Position numbers and translations under genes: made by a program. From Thermococcus sp. (GTDB lineage: Archaea; Methanobacteriota_B; Thermococci; Thermococcales; Thermococcaceae), in contig NZ_JACDNS010000005.1 in assembly GCF_017656495.1 (NCBI RefSeq), positions 62,001 to 126,000 of the forward strand: a stretch of 64,000 nucleotides of DNA, read 5' to 3'. Below the pieces are notes generated by a model that saw only the letters and a program-made list of their open reading frames with translations, was not told the DNA's origin and did no database searches. Positions 53,286-62,443 of this stretch are shown here, one piece after another. Numbering within the stretch: the first letter of the stretch is position 1; the number at the start of each line of letters is the position of its first letter.

Positions 53286-55982
53286 ATGATAAAAGAACTT
53301 TTCAGCAATCTTGAAAGCGAAATTGTAGCTGTCAAGGAGTTCCCACCAAAAGAGGGGGGATATGGAGAATTTACATTTAAAAATCCCGAAATAAACCAGC
53401 TTGTAGAGAGCTTGGGATTTAAACTGTATAAGCATCAAGTTGAAGCATTAAATGCTCTCTATTCTGGAAGAAACATTGTTGTAACAACTCCTACAGCCTC
53501 CGGTAAAAGTGAGATCTTCAGATTGGCTATTTTTGACAATTACCTCTCAAACCCTCAGCATACTTATCTCCTAATCTATCCTACTCGTGCTTTAATAAAC
53601 AACCAGTATGAGAAATTTTCCCTTGAGAACTTCCACTTCTTTCAGATAACAAAGAAAATGGTGAATGCAAAGATTTTAACAGGTGATGTTGAATGGAGTG
53701 AAAGGAGAGTAATTTTGAGGGAAAAACCCAGAGTCATCTTCACGACTCCAGATATGCTCCATTACAACATCTTGAGGAATCTGAAAGACTATGAATGGCT
53801 TTTAAGGAATTTGCGGTATTTGGTTGTTGATGAGCTTCACATCTACAGAGGTGTCTTCGGAACAAATGCTGCTTACGTCTTCAGGCGGTTGCTGAGGGCA
53901 TTAAAGCGTTTGGGTGCAAAACCCCAAATCATAACTCTCTCTGCAACTCTCAGAAATCCCAAAGAATTTGCCGAGAACTTTTTTGGTCTGGAGTTTGAGG
54001 TGATAACAAAGGCAACAAATCCATTTCCAAAGCGCTATCTAATTCTCTTTGAGCCTCGAAGGTTAAATGAGATGCAGCTTTTGAGGGCTGTAGTTGAGAA
54101 ATTAGCAGAGAAGGGGATTAAAACACTTGTCTTCTTTGATTCAAGAAAAGGAACTGAGAAGCTCATGAGGTTTTTGCTTTCATCACCAGCTGTTTACAAA
54201 ACATCCACTTACAAAGGAACCCTTCCAAAGAACATCCGCTGGGAAATTGAGAGAGATTTTAAAGAAGGAAGGCTTTTAGTTCTGCTAACGACAAATGCTT
54301 TAGAGCTTGGCATAGACATCGGAGATTTAGATGCTGTAATTAACTATGGAATTCCACCGGATGGTCTGTTTTCTTTAATCCAGCGCTTCGGAAGGGCTGG
54401 GCGTTTAAGGGAGAGGGAAGCATTGAATGGGATAGTTCTGAGGAAGAACGGTCTGGACTATTACTACAAGGAGCACTTAGATGAGCTTGTTGAGCGGTTA
54501 GAGAAAGGAATAATTGAGTATATGCCCGTTAATCTGAAGAACCGCCTGGTTGTTAAAAAGCACCTCCACTACCTCTTGACTGAGCTTAAAGTCCTTGACT
54601 GGAATGAGCTGAACGATTTTGAAAAAGCCGTAGCTGAAGAGCTGATAAAGGAGAAAAAGGCTAAACTCTATGAAAACCCACTAACTGGGAAGAAGGAGCT
54701 TAGAATTTTAAGACCAGCTTTTAGCTATTCATCAATTAGGACGGCAAGTGATGAAAGTTACTTCTTGGTTTTAGACGAACCTTGGATAAGGTATAAACTG
54801 CTGGAAAAAGAAAGCTTAAGCGACCTTCTGCGCTTCATAAACTGGCTCAAGCTTAAAGGTTATCTCATTGAAGAAGTTGATAAGCCAGAGTACTATCGCT
54901 CATTATTGCCAGGAATGGCTTACTTCTCAAGAGGAGAACTTTACATGGCCAGAGATAAGCTGAAAATTGGAAAATTCCACTTCATCTTTGCTAAGCAACT
55001 CAATAGATTTTGGGAAGTTGAAACTTTTGCCTCAAAGCGTGAGGAAGTCGAAATTCTTGAGATTTACAAGAAAAAGCAGTTCAAAGATATTGAGATTTAT
55101 ATTGGCCGGCTCAAAGTCAAGCATAGGTATTGGGGCTTTGCTGTCAAAGGAAAAGATACACATCTCTACCTCCAAGAACTGCTTAAGCTTAGAGAAGAGG
55201 GTATTCTGAAAGGTGAAATTTATGCACCTCTCGTTGGAGGGTTTGAAGCTGTTAACTTGGATGAACTGAGCGATGAAGAATGGAAAATTCTTGATTGGGA
55301 AAAGTTCGCTAAGGTTGAATTTGATGAACCTCTGGAGAGAGAATTTGAAACTGATGGTATCTGGCTTGTGTTCCCCGATAGGATTAGAGAGATTGCAAGA
55401 GAGGAATTCCACGAGTTCTTTAGAATAGCACTTGAGAAAGACCAAGGAGATTTAGCGTTTTCCATCTATGAGCGTTTGGATAGGAGGAAGCTCTTCCCAG
55501 GACTTTTAGGAGCCACAACTTACTACATAAGGAAAACAATTGGGGATGTCCTTGAGAAGGCAAATGCTAAAGATGATGAGCTTGCATTGGCTATAAAGAA
55601 AATGATTGACAGCAAGGATGGGATTGGGAATGGACTTCATGCGATAGAGCACAACATGATAAAAATTGCCCCAATCTTTACCTATGTTGACAGCAGAGAG
55701 CTTGGTGGCTACAGTTATGAGAGCTTTCCGAACCCACCACACATAGGAAAGCCGATAGTCTTCATCTACGATGGAAATGAGGGAGGCTTTGGGCTGGCTG
55801 AAATACTCTATGAGAACGCAGAAAAGTTGATAGAAAAAAGCTTTGAGCACTTGAAGAGCTGCAAATGTAAAGATGGGTGTCCGCTTTGTGTTTATTCACC
55901 TAAATGCGGGACATTCAACGAGTTCCTAGATAAGTGGCAGGCGATGAAAATTTGGGAGAGAGTTTTGAAGTATCAGTTATGA
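53286..55982 (+). CDS. DEAD/DEAH-box helicase with DUF1998 (MrfA/Hrq1-like)
   Basis: 898 residues. Walker A is TPTASGKSE (about 71-79), motif II is VVDELHIYRG (about 178-187), motif III LSATL. The C-terminal RecA domain has TTNALELGIDIGDLD and QRFGRAGR. Near the C-terminus HAIEHNMIKIAP and the cysteine cluster CKCKDGCPLCVYSPKCG (about 858-874) define the DUF1998/MZB zinc domain. Relatives such as MrfA and Hrq1 act in repair of cross-linked or damaged DNA. It overlaps nothing on its strand and follows ABCE1 head to head. Confidence 0.88.
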   Translation: MIKELFSNLESEIVAVKEFPPKEGGYGEFTFKNPEINQLVESLGFKLYKHQVEALNALYSGRNIVVTTPTASGKSEIFRLAIFDNYLSNPQHTYLLIYPTRALINNQYEKFSLENFHFFQITKKMVNAKILTGDVEWSERRVILREKPRVIFTTPDMLHYNILRNLKDYEWLLRNLRYLVVDELHIYRGVFGTNAAYVFRRLLRALKRLGAKPQIITLSATLRNPKEFAENFFGLEFEVITKATNPFPKRYLILFEPRRLNEMQLLRAVVEKLAEKGIKTLVFFDSRKGTEKLMRFLLSSPAVYKTSTYKGTLPKNIRWEIERDFKEGRLLVLLTTNALELGIDIGDLDAVINYGIPPDGLFSLIQRFGRAGRLREREALNGIVLRKNGLDYYYKEHLDELVERLEKGIIEYMPVNLKNRLVVKKHLHYLLTELKVLDWNELNDFEKAVAEELIKEKKAKLYENPLTGKKELRILRPAFSYSSIRTASDESYFLVLDEPWIRYKLLEKESLSDLLRFINWLKLKGYLIEEVDKPEYYRSLLPGMAYFSRGELYMARDKLKIGKFHFIFAKQLNRFWEVETFASKREEVEILEIYKKKQFKDIEIYIGRLKVKHRYWGFAVKGKDTHLYLQELLKLREEGILKGEIYAPLVGGFEAVNLDELSDEEWKILDWEKFAKVEFDEPLEREFETDGIWLVFPDRIREIAREEFHEFFRIALEKDQGDLAFSIYERLDRRKLFPGLLGATTYYIRKTIGDVLEKANAKDDELALAIKKMIDSKDGIGNGLHAIEHNMIKIAPIFTYVDSRELGGYSYESFPNPPHIGKPIVFIYDGNEGGFGLAEILYENAEKLIEKSFEHLKSCKCKDGCPLCVYSPKCGTFNEFLDKWQAMKIWERVLKYQL

Positions 55983-56002
55983 CTCTATGCTCTTCAGCTA
56001 AA

Positions 56003-56455
56003 TTATCCTCTCAGCGTCGCTATCAGTTTCTTCTCATTCAGCAGCATTGCTATTGCATCTTTAACATCCTTAACTACAACATCACTTGCCAAAAGCGCAT
56101 CAACTGTTGCTCCTTCTTCACCAATCACACAGAAGGCAAGCTCGGCATTTTCAAGCATTCTGATATCATTGTTGCCATTGCCTATCCCAATGTACGGTTC
56201 ATACTTCATCGCCTTCTCAAGCTTCTCATTACCGTCCTTAACGCGCTCGATTTTGACGTTTAAGCCTTTGAACTCCTCTTCTAATGTCCCAAAGGTATCT
56301 GCACTTAGAACAACTATGATGTATTTCTCGCTAAGCCTTTCAAGAAGCTTCTTAACTTCTTCGCTTACTTTCCCTTCAACTCCCAGGGTCCCGTTTAGAT
56401 CGAAAACAACCGCTCTGGCTTCAATTTTTCCGTAGTTTGGGATTTCAATTGTCAT
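56003..56455 (-). CDS. HAD-family phosphatase-like protein (soluble P-type ATPase-like)
   Basis: About 150 residues from the ATG at 56455, behind GGTGATAATT. AVVFDLNGTLG (about 15-25) is HAD motif I in the form DxNGT, where the usual acid/base Asp is Asn, as in some small P-type-ATPase-like members (COG4087). IVVLSADTFG (about 47) is motif II and GIGNGNNDIRMLENAELAFC (about 91-110) is motif III/IV. No cap domain is present. Substrate unknown. Confidence 0.8.
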   Translation of the reverse strand: MTIEIPNYGKIEARAVVFDLNGTLGVEGKVSEEVKKLLERLSEKYIIVVLSADTFGTLEEEFKGLNVKIERVKDGNEKLEKAMKYEPYIGIGNGNNDIRMLENAELAFCVIGEEGATVDALLASDVVVKDVKDAIAMLLNEKKLIATLRG

Positions 56456-56518
56456 AATTATCACCACTGAGAGAAGGGTTTAAAGGGTCTTAAAGGTTAC
56501 TTAAAACTTGGTGGTCTC

Positions 56519-57043
56519 ATGAGAATAGCTTGGGGGATCAGCGGAGCAGGGCATCTCCTCAAAGAAAGTATTGAAATTCTCGAGAAATTAAGGGATAAGC
56601 ATGAAATTAAAATTTTCCTATCAAGAGCGGGCGAGGAAGTTGTCAAAATGTACAAACTTTTTGATAGACTTGAGGAGTTTTCTCTTGTTAAGGAGTCTAG
56701 GCAAGGCTCCTCGTTTCCCTCATGCGGCGCCTTTAACTTAGGAAAATTTGATGTATTCATTATCTCCCCTGCAACTTCAAACACTGTTGCCAAGATTAGA
56801 CTCGGAATTGCTGATTCCCTCTTATCTTGTTGCGCCTCCCAAGCTTTGAAGAGCAGGGTTCCACTGATATTGGTTCCAACTGACTCAAAGCCCGTTGTTG
56901 AAACTAAAGCTCCTAATGGTCAAATTTTCAAGATATATGTTAGAAAAGTTGATTTGGAGCATTTAAAGGCACTAAAAGAGGAAGGAGTTATAATTTTAGA
57001 ACACCCCTACGAGGTTGAAAAAGCTTTAGAACGGTTTTTATGA
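56519..57043 (+). CDS. Archaeal flavoprotein (AfpA / dihydromethanopterin-reductase-like, UbiX fold)
   Basis: 174 residues starting MRIAWGISGAGHLLKES, the FMN-binding start of the flavoprotein family that includes archaeoflavoprotein AfpA and DmrX/DmrB. VFIISPATSNTVAKIRLGIA (about 79-98) forms the flavin pocket. It could pass electrons from a ferredoxin or reduce a pterin. The presence of mptA in the window hints at pterins but does not prove a link. GGTGGTCTC precedes the ATG. It overlaps the convergent gene by 37 bp. Confidence 0.75.
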   Translation: MRIAWGISGAGHLLKESIEILEKLRDKHEIKIFLSRAGEEVVKMYKLFDRLEEFSLVKESRQGSSFPSCGAFNLGKFDVFIISPATSNTVAKIRLGIADSLLSCCASQALKSRVPLILVPTDSKPVVETKAPNGQIFKIYVRKVDLEHLKALKEEGVIILEHPYEVEKALERFL

Positions 57044-59073
57044 ACATAATAGAAGTTTCCTCCACTGTCGATGTAAATGTAGTCCGGAGAGTATTTTGGT
57101 CCGTAATATAGGTTATGTCCATCTAGGCGATACCACAACCCTCTGGCTGCTTCAAGTTTATTCAACTCATCAAGAAGTGTTAAGTCACCACTTTTAATCA
57201 TGTTGAGGAGCTTTTGCATGTATGTATCACTTATCTGAAAACTTATATAGGAGGCAAAGAACTCATAACCTGTTATAAACTCTTTTGATAGATCCTTAGG
57301 GGGATATGCTGGAGTAACCCTTATCCCAAAGCGTTTATAAAATTCTTTCAGAGCAAATTTATCTGGTCTATAAGGAATAAGTCCAAGGGTCATGAGCTCA
57401 ATGGTTTCTCTGGAATATTTTTTAGGCCAGTCTGGTTCAAAGGGGTAAATATGCTCTGGAACTTTGGGATAAGGATCAAGACCAAGAATATAAAGTGCCC
57501 TGTAGCTGCTTCCAACTAACAAAGGAGCTTTCCAGATTACTACAACTTCTGAATGATCGAGCTTTCCTCCACTTAGGCTTGCTGGAATTTGAATTGCCCA
57601 TGCATCAACATTAAAATCCATGAACAGATTGTTCATTAAAATTACTTCTGTTTCACCATCATAACCACAGATTCTCGATTGTAGAGTCCTTATTATTGGA
57701 GTATCAAAGGAATGAACATAGACATTGACAAAATATGCAATATGAAGAGGGGTCATAGAATAAAAGGGCACAGGCTTCTTGTAGTAGGTTAAGAGCTTAC
57801 GTTTTGTGTCGTTGTAGAAGAACTCCACAGCATACCCAAGTTTTATTTTATGATAGCGAACAAAACCCAAATCAGGATAAACTGCCTCATAAACTTGAAG
57901 AGGCTTATATTGAGCAGCTTTTCTCCACATATACTTGATTTCGCTTTCACTGTAAAGCTTTGCATTTTGGAAATCATAGGGAGCTTTTCCATCAAAATAA
58001 ATTGGGAACACGAGAGGATAATGAGCGAGAACTATATTTACTGAATTTTTATTTCCTTTTGCGTCGTATGCTTCTATTGTTATGGTGTAATTTCCCCAGT
58101 CTTGAGGAAACTGAAGAACATGCGTGTAACTTAACGATTCTGTGTGTATTAGTTCCTCACTTCTTTCTTTTCCGTTTATGAGTATACTCACTTTCTTGGG
58201 GGGATTTGCGTTGTCTTCAATATTCAATGAGACCTCAATTAATCCAGAAGGGAGACTTTCCACTTTTCCTCTCATCTTTGGAGGTGTTTTGTCATTGTCA
58301 TGTTCGATTTTAAATTCTGTCCATGTTGTATAAATCTTGGCTATCTCGAAACGATGAGCATTTTTAATAAACCAGTCTCTGTAAGTAATGTTCATGAAAA
58401 TCTCCGATTTAATTTGCTTTAGTCCGGAGATAAACTCAGATATCTCACTTGGTTCAAATCCTCCAAAAAGGCCCTGCATATTATCGATTGCATCAATAAC
58501 ATCTGAGGGCAATCCTGAAAGAGACATCTTAAGCTCCTTTACAAGCTGGATATACTCGGTTAAGCTTTTCACTTGGTAAATCTTATGAGAATTTTCAATA
58601 CCTGATCGAATATGGGGTGGGAGAGTTGAATAAACACTAATGAATTCATTTACCTGAACCTTGAATAGTTCCACCCTCTGAGAAAACTCCTCTAAGGTAT
58701 AAGGAGCGTCTGAAAATAGGAATCTAATCATATCGTCTCTCAAGGCTACTGGAACAGTATTAAGAGTTTGGATGACTTCTTGAGTTAAGTTGGCAAACTT
58801 TTCGGGATCAGTGACATAAACATCTTCAAATAATGTTGTCCGATACTTATAGAGGGGATAAACCTGTTCTACAATCTTTAGTTCATTTTTGTCAATTTTT
58901 CCATCATTTAAAAACCCAAGATGTTTAGCTATGTACTCATAATCACTTTCTAAGGGGTATGATTTAATTGGGAGAATACTTTTCTCAATCTGGGGAGGAC
59001 GGAGTATAATCATTAACCCTATGATATAGATCAATACAAGAATTAAAGCAAGTTTGCGCAAGTCACTTTGCAT
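57007..59073 (-). CDS. Large exported protein with Ig-like segment, unknown function
   Basis: 688 residues. One N-terminal hydrophobic helix (LALILVLIYIIGLMIIL) acts as signal anchor. LGFLNDGKIDKNELKIVEQ (about 53-71) resembles an EF-hand or dockerin loop, though its first ligand is not acidic. A helical region follows (about 75-235), then an Ig-like domain (about 265-355) with KKVSILING and WGNYTITIEAYDAKGN. A C-terminal domain of about 330 residues carries Tyr-rich strands. A peptidase or transglutaminase motif was not found. It is likely cell-surface. Confidence 0.65.
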   Translation of the reverse strand: MQSDLRKLALILVLIYIIGLMIILRPPQIEKSILPIKSYPLESDYEYIAKHLGFLNDGKIDKNELKIVEQVYPLYKYRTTLFEDVYVTDPEKFANLTQEVIQTLNTVPVALRDDMIRFLFSDAPYTLEEFSQRVELFKVQVNEFISVYSTLPPHIRSGIENSHKIYQVKSLTEYIQLVKELKMSLSGLPSDVIDAIDNMQGLFGGFEPSEISEFISGLKQIKSEIFMNITYRDWFIKNAHRFEIAKIYTTWTEFKIEHDNDKTPPKMRGKVESLPSGLIEVSLNIEDNANPPKKVSILINGKERSEELIHTESLSYTHVLQFPQDWGNYTITIEAYDAKGNKNSVNIVLAHYPLVFPIYFDGKAPYDFQNAKLYSESEIKYMWRKAAQYKPLQVYEAVYPDLGFVRYHKIKLGYAVEFFYNDTKRKLLTYYKKPVPFYSMTPLHIAYFVNVYVHSFDTPIIRTLQSRICGYDGETEVILMNNLFMDFNVDAWAIQIPASLSGGKLDHSEVVVIWKAPLLVGSSYRALYILGLDPYPKVPEHIYPFEPDWPKKYSRETIELMTLGLIPYRPDKFALKEFYKRFGIRVTPAYPPKDLSKEFITGYEFFASYISFQISDTYMQKLLNMIKSGDLTLLDELNKLEAARGLWYRLDGHNLYYGPKYSPDYIYIDSGGNFYYVHKNRSKAFSTS

Positions 59074-59199
59074 AACATTTCCCTATTTGTAAAATAGATT
59101 TGTTACTTTATCAACTTTTCTGGACATTCTTAGAGAGACTAAGATTTAGAAGTCTTCAATTTTTCTTAGTTGTATTCTGGTAGACACAATCTGAAATAT

Positions 59200-59219
59200 C
59201 TTTAAATATCCTAAGGATA
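59200..59219 (+). promoter_or_regulatory. nikR promoter with dyad
   Basis: A TATA-like TTTAAATA (59201-59208) is followed at once by TATCC-TAA-GGATA (59207-59219), a 5-bp inverted repeat about 20 bp before the ATG. It may be an autoregulatory site. It does not match the bacterial NikR consensus. Confidence 0.35.
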
Positions 59220-59239
59220 AGCTAATTTTAGGTGGTGTT

Positions 59240-59656
59240 ATGAAGATAGTGCGGTTTGGAGTTTCTATTCCACAGGACTTGCTCACAAAGTTTGACAAAA
59301 TTATAGAAGAGAAGGGATACACTAACAGAAGTGAAGCGATTAGAGATTTGATTAGAGACTTCATTGTGAGATATGAATGGGAAGTTGGCGATGAAGAAGT
59401 TGCTGGAACCATTACAATAGTTTACAACCATGATGAAGCTGAAGTAGTCAAGGAGCTCTTGGATTTGCAACATGATTATATTGATGAAATTGTCTCAAGT
59501 TTGCATGTTCACATGGATGAGCACAACTGTCTTGAAGTTGTGGTTGTCAAAGGAAAGGCAACCAGAATAAAGAAGATTGCTGAGAGGCTTATAAGCCTCA
59601 AAGGAGTTAAACATGGAAAACTTGTTATGACAACTACTGGAAAAGAACTCGTTTGA
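59240..59656 (+). CDS. nikR: Nickel-responsive regulator NikR
   Basis: 138 residues. A ribbon-helix-helix domain ([20 protein letters not shown] and [13 protein letters not shown]) is joined to an ACT-like metal-binding domain. Nickel-site residues are the His in LLDLQHDY (near 78), [17 protein letters not shown] (near 89-105, with His, His and Cys). It represses nickel uptake genes when Ni2+ is in excess, which matters for the NiFe hydrogenase encoded at the start of the window. GGTGGTGTT precedes the ATG. tRNA-Thr follows 42 bp downstream. Confidence 0.93.
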   Translation: MKIVRFGVSIPQDLLTKFDKIIEEKGYTNRSEAIRDLIRDFIVRYEWEVGDEEVAGTITIVYNHDEAEVVKELLDLQHDYIDEIVSSLHVHMDEHNCLEVVVVKGKATRIKKIAERLISLKGVKHGKLVMTTTGKELV

Positions 59657-59663
59657 GGAAAAG

Positions 59664-59672
59664 CTTATAAAT
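59664..59672 (+). promoter_or_regulatory. TATA box of tRNA-Thr
   Basis: CTTATAAAT, preceded by the purine-rich GAGGAAAAG as a TFB-recognition element, lies 26 bases before the mature tRNA 5' end. Confidence 0.55.
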
Positions 59673-59698
59673 TCACTTCTTATCATCTTTTCTTGGGT

Positions 59699-59775
59699 GC
59701 CGGGGTAGCCTAGCTCGGTAGGGCGGGGGACTCGTAATCCCCAGGTCCCGGGTTCAAATCCCGGTCCCGGCTCCA
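59699..59775 (+). tRNA. tRNA-Thr (anticodon CGT), CCA encoded
   Basis: The full cloverleaf folds. The acceptor is GCCGGGG with TCCCGGC (last pair G-U). The D arm holds AGCTCGGTAGGGC, the anticodon stem GGGGA/TCCCC encloses loop CTCGTAA with anticodon CGT, and the T stem CCGGG/CCCGG encloses TTCAAAT. CCA is encoded at 59773-59775. No intron. Confidence 0.95.
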
Positions 59776-59777
59776 TA

Positions 59778-59801
59778 CAAACTTTTCATTAGGAAAGTTT
59801 G
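59778..59801. repeat. 10-bp hairpin immediately after tRNA-Thr
   Basis: CAAACTTTTC (59778-59787), loop ATTA and GGAAAGTTTG (59792-59801) pair fully with a single G-U. It begins two bases after the tRNA CCA end. It could mark 3' trailer processing or termination. The remainder to 59860 shows no gene. Confidence 0.5.
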
Positions 59802-59860
59802 ATCAAAGTTCGCTGTGCTTCCAAGCTTGCAGTCAGAATACTTTGCTCCCCACCACTCAT

Positions 59861-60067
59861 TCAATTTTGTTGCCTCTCTTTACAGAGACGATAAAAACTT
59901 ATGATGCCACCAGCTATTGGAGCAAGATTAGCGGATATCACTATCAGGTTGTCAAGAATATCGGGGAGATATCTTCCCAATCTAAATATCCACCAGACTG
60001 AAAATATGCCTATACCGTAAGCCAACCCAAATAAAAAGGGAAAGAGGATATAGCGCTTATTCTTCAT
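59861..60067 (-). CDS. Small two-helix membrane protein
   Basis: 68 residues from the ATG at 60067, behind GGGTGAAGGAACA. Two hydrophobic helices (FPFLFGLAYGIGIFSVWWIF and LIVISANLAPIAGGIISF) are separated by a short charged turn, with a basic C-terminus. It follows the exported-protein gene by 13 bp and is probably co-transcribed with it. No family is recognised. Confidence 0.55.
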   Translation of the reverse strand: MKNKRYILFPFLFGLAYGIGIFSVWWIFRLGRYLPDILDNLIVISANLAPIAGGIISFYRLCKERQQN

Positions 60068-60080
60068 TGTTCCTTCACCC

Positions 60081-60749
60081 TCATGCAAAGTCTATGTATA
60101 TGTAATCATACTTTACATCTAAGCTCAGGGATGTTGCACTAAATCCACCATTTGAATAGACTTTAGATGTTAACTTCACATAGACTACATACCTATGCCC
60201 ACTTTTAAATATATATGCCGGAGTACGATACAAAATTTGTTTATCTATTGGTTTATTGCCTGTTTGGTGGAATTCTTGCCCATCTACATTGAAACAGGTA
60301 AGAGCACCTGTTGTCAAATCTCTGATACAGACATCAACTTTATAAGATGCATCACCAAAACCCACATCTATCCATCCGTTAATCCTTATTGGCACATCTA
60401 TGGCAGCGTATGCACTTCCTGTTCCTCCAATGTCAAATTTTTCCCCAACTGCTACATATGTTATAACGTATCCGTAACCTGCTGTTTCGATCCAAGTTGA
60501 AACTTTTTGAGAACTACCAAGATAATACTGGTTCTTATTTACATGGAATACACCATTATGATCTTCCACTCCAGACTTTCCATACTCAGCGTAAGTCAAC
60601 TTTTGGTCCACTCCTAAATACACAACAGTTCCTCCACCACTACCAGGATCAATATATGTTGGAGAGATTTTCTCTGTTGCACTGACTATCCCTCCTATTG
60701 CTCCCAAAACAAACAACCCTAACATTAAACTAAGTAGCTTTCTCAACAT
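60081..60749 (-). CDS. Secreted beta-rich protein of unknown function
   Basis: About 222 residues from the ATG at 60749, behind GGTGTTAGCA. A signal peptide (MLRKLLSLMLGLFVLGAIGG) ends near VSA. The mature part is rich in Gly, Tyr, Ser and Val in alternating strands, with two Cys (VDVCIRDLTTGALTCFNV, near 147-160) that may form a disulfide. No domain is recognised. It and the membrane protein after it sit beside tRNA-Thr, a place where integrated elements often lie. Confidence 0.6.
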   Translation of the reverse strand: MLRKLLSLMLGLFVLGAIGGIVSATEKISPTYIDPGSGGGTVVYLGVDQKLTYAEYGKSGVEDHNGVFHVNKNQYYLGSSQKVSTWIETAGYGYVITYVAVGEKFDIGGTGSAYAAIDVPIRINGWIDVGFGDASYKVDVCIRDLTTGALTCFNVDGQEFHQTGNKPIDKQILYRTPAYIFKSGHRYVVYVKLTSKVYSNGGFSATSLSLDVKYDYIYIDFA

Positions 60750-61019
60750 TGCTAACACCTTTGCGGAGTTCTGTGTTACAATGTTAAGTTGTTAATCTTT
60801 ATAAAATTTTCTATGTTTCATGGTAATTTCACTATCTTATAACTTAATAATTTTTTAACTGCATAATTTTGAGCCGTATTTAGTAAAAAGGAAGCTGAGT
60901 AAAAGAGTGCACAAACGGGATCCATAAGAGTACAGTATAAAACCTAATATCACTATTAAAATTAAAACCCAAATATTAAAACTAAAAATCAAAAAGACCA
61001 TTCCAAAAATTAAATTTAC
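60750..61019. other. A/T-rich intergenic region, no gene seen
   Basis: The promoter of the secreted-protein gene should lie near 60790-60800 (minus-strand ATTTTATAAAG). The rest holds only A/T-rich runs and a few short direct repeats of TTAAAA type. No RNA gene or CRISPR repeat was recognised. Confidence 0.5.
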
Positions 61020-61820
61020 TCACTTCCCAAACCTTCTCTCCCTCTTCTGATACTCCCTAATTATCCTCAAAAAGTCTATCTTTCTGAACTCTGGGAAGTA
61101 CACATCAACGAAGAAGAGCTCGCTGTATGCAATTTGATAGAGCAAAAAGTTGCTTATCCTAATCTCGCCGCCAGTTCTTATAACGATATCAGGGTCTGGC
61201 ATGTTTGGAATGTAAAGGTACTTTTTCAAAAGCTCTTCATCAATGTCCTCTTTGGTTATCTTTCCATCTTCAATGTCGTCAACAATCCTCTTTATTGCAT
61301 CAACTATCTCACTCCTCCCGCCATACGCCAAAGCTATGTTTAGAGTGTAATTGCTGTACTTTCTTGTAGCTCTCTCTGCTTCTTCAGCAGCTTTTCTCAC
61401 GTTTTCTGGGAGGAGCTCTTTTCTCCCGATCACATTGACTCTTATGCCATACTTATGAACTCTCTCATCGTGAACTAATTCCTTGAACTTTTGTTCGAAA
61501 AGATTCATCAGGGCGTTGACTTCCTCTGGGCTTCTCTTGAAGTTCTCAGTAGAGAATGCATAAACGGTTAGTGTCTTAATACTAAGCTCCCTACACCACT
61601 CCAAAATCTCCTCAAGCTTCTTGGAGCCAAAGAGATGCCCATACCAAGGGGGCTTCTCGAGCTTTCTTGCCCATCTCCTGTTGCCATCCATGATGATTGC
61701 TACATGCTTGGGAATCCTCCCATTAGCCTTAACTCGTTCGAATAAATACCGCTCATACAAATCATAAACAGGTTTGAATAAAATATGAGGAATGTGGGAA
61801 ATTACCCTATAGATTAACAT
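61020..61820 (-). CDS. uppS: cis-Prenyltransferase (undecaprenyl-diphosphate-synthase family, UppS)
   Basis: 266 residues. HVAIIMDGNRRWARK (about 39-53) is the catalytic P-loop with Asp and the diphosphate-binding Arg residues. VYAFSTENFKRSPEEV (about 86-101), LNIALAYGGRSEIVDAI (about 160-176) and PDIVIRTGGEIRISNFLLYQ (about 212-231) complete the family motifs. In archaea it makes the long Z-polyprenyl diphosphate from which the dolichol-type glycan carrier is formed. It is six bases downstream of the gamma carbonic anhydrase gene. Confidence 0.93.
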   Translation of the reverse strand: MLIYRVISHIPHILFKPVYDLYERYLFERVKANGRIPKHVAIIMDGNRRWARKLEKPPWYGHLFGSKKLEEILEWCRELSIKTLTVYAFSTENFKRSPEEVNALMNLFEQKFKELVHDERVHKYGIRVNVIGRKELLPENVRKAAEEAERATRKYSNYTLNIALAYGGRSEIVDAIKRIVDDIEDGKITKEDIDEELLKKYLYIPNMPDPDIVIRTGGEIRISNFLLYQIAYSELFFVDVYFPEFRKIDFLRIIREYQKRERRFGK

Positions 61821-61826
61821 TTAACA

Positions 61827-62351
61827 TCACTCTATTCGTTTTCTGCTTTTAAGGTGCTTTTCAGCGAGTTGTATATAAATTTCGGCATTCTTCTTAGTCA
61901 TCTCTATTTCTTCTTCGCTGAGCTGCCTAACTACTTTTCCTGGAACTCCAATAACCAAACTGTAATCTGGAATCTCTTTTCCTGGCGGAATTAATGCTCC
62001 AGCTCCAACGATAACATGATTTCCTATTTTTGCCCCATCGAGAACAATAGCACCCATTCCTATAATCACGTAGTTTCCAATCCTAGCTCCATGAACAACT
62101 GCATTATGGCCAATAGTTACATATTCACCGATTATTGTCGGTTGTCCATGTGATGTGTGTATGCTGACATTGTCTTGTATATTTGAGCCTTTTCCAACGT
62201 AAATCTGTTCAATATCTCCCCTTAGAACAGCTGATGGCCAAACACTGGTTTTCTCTTCAAGAACAACATCTCCGATTATGACAGCATTTTCATCAACAAA
62301 AGCGCTCTCGTGGATTTTGGGCTTTTTTCCTTCAAACTCATAAATCGCCAT
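61827..62351 (-). CDS. Gamma-carbonic-anhydrase-family hexapeptide-repeat protein
   Basis: About 174 residues from the ATG at 62351, behind GGTGGTAAAG. Left-handed beta-helix hexapeptide repeats run through the protein. The three zinc-ligand His residues are in SIHTSHG, TIGHNAVVHG (near 64-90), the spacing of gamma-class carbonic anhydrases and their relatives. Many relatives lack measured carbonic anhydrase activity. It is upstream of uppS. Confidence 0.87.
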   Translation of the reverse strand: MAIYEFEGKKPKIHESAFVDENAVIIGDVVLEEKTSVWPSAVLRGDIEQIYVGKGSNIQDNVSIHTSHGQPTIIGEYVTIGHNAVVHGARIGNYVIIGMGAIVLDGAKIGNHVIVGAGALIPPGKEIPDYSLVIGVPGKVVRQLSEEEIEMTKKNAEIYIQLAEKHLKSRKRIE

Positions 62352-62443
62352 CTTTACCACCAAACTGAAGTTTCCAACATAGCTTATAAATCTTCACCAA
62401 CATAATTTAATCTATAACCACTACCGAAAATTGAGGGGGTAGT

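Noticed and set aside
59699..59801. tRNA 3' end as proven attachment site
   Set aside because: No second copy of the tRNA 3' end was spotted downstream and no integrase gene is present in the window.
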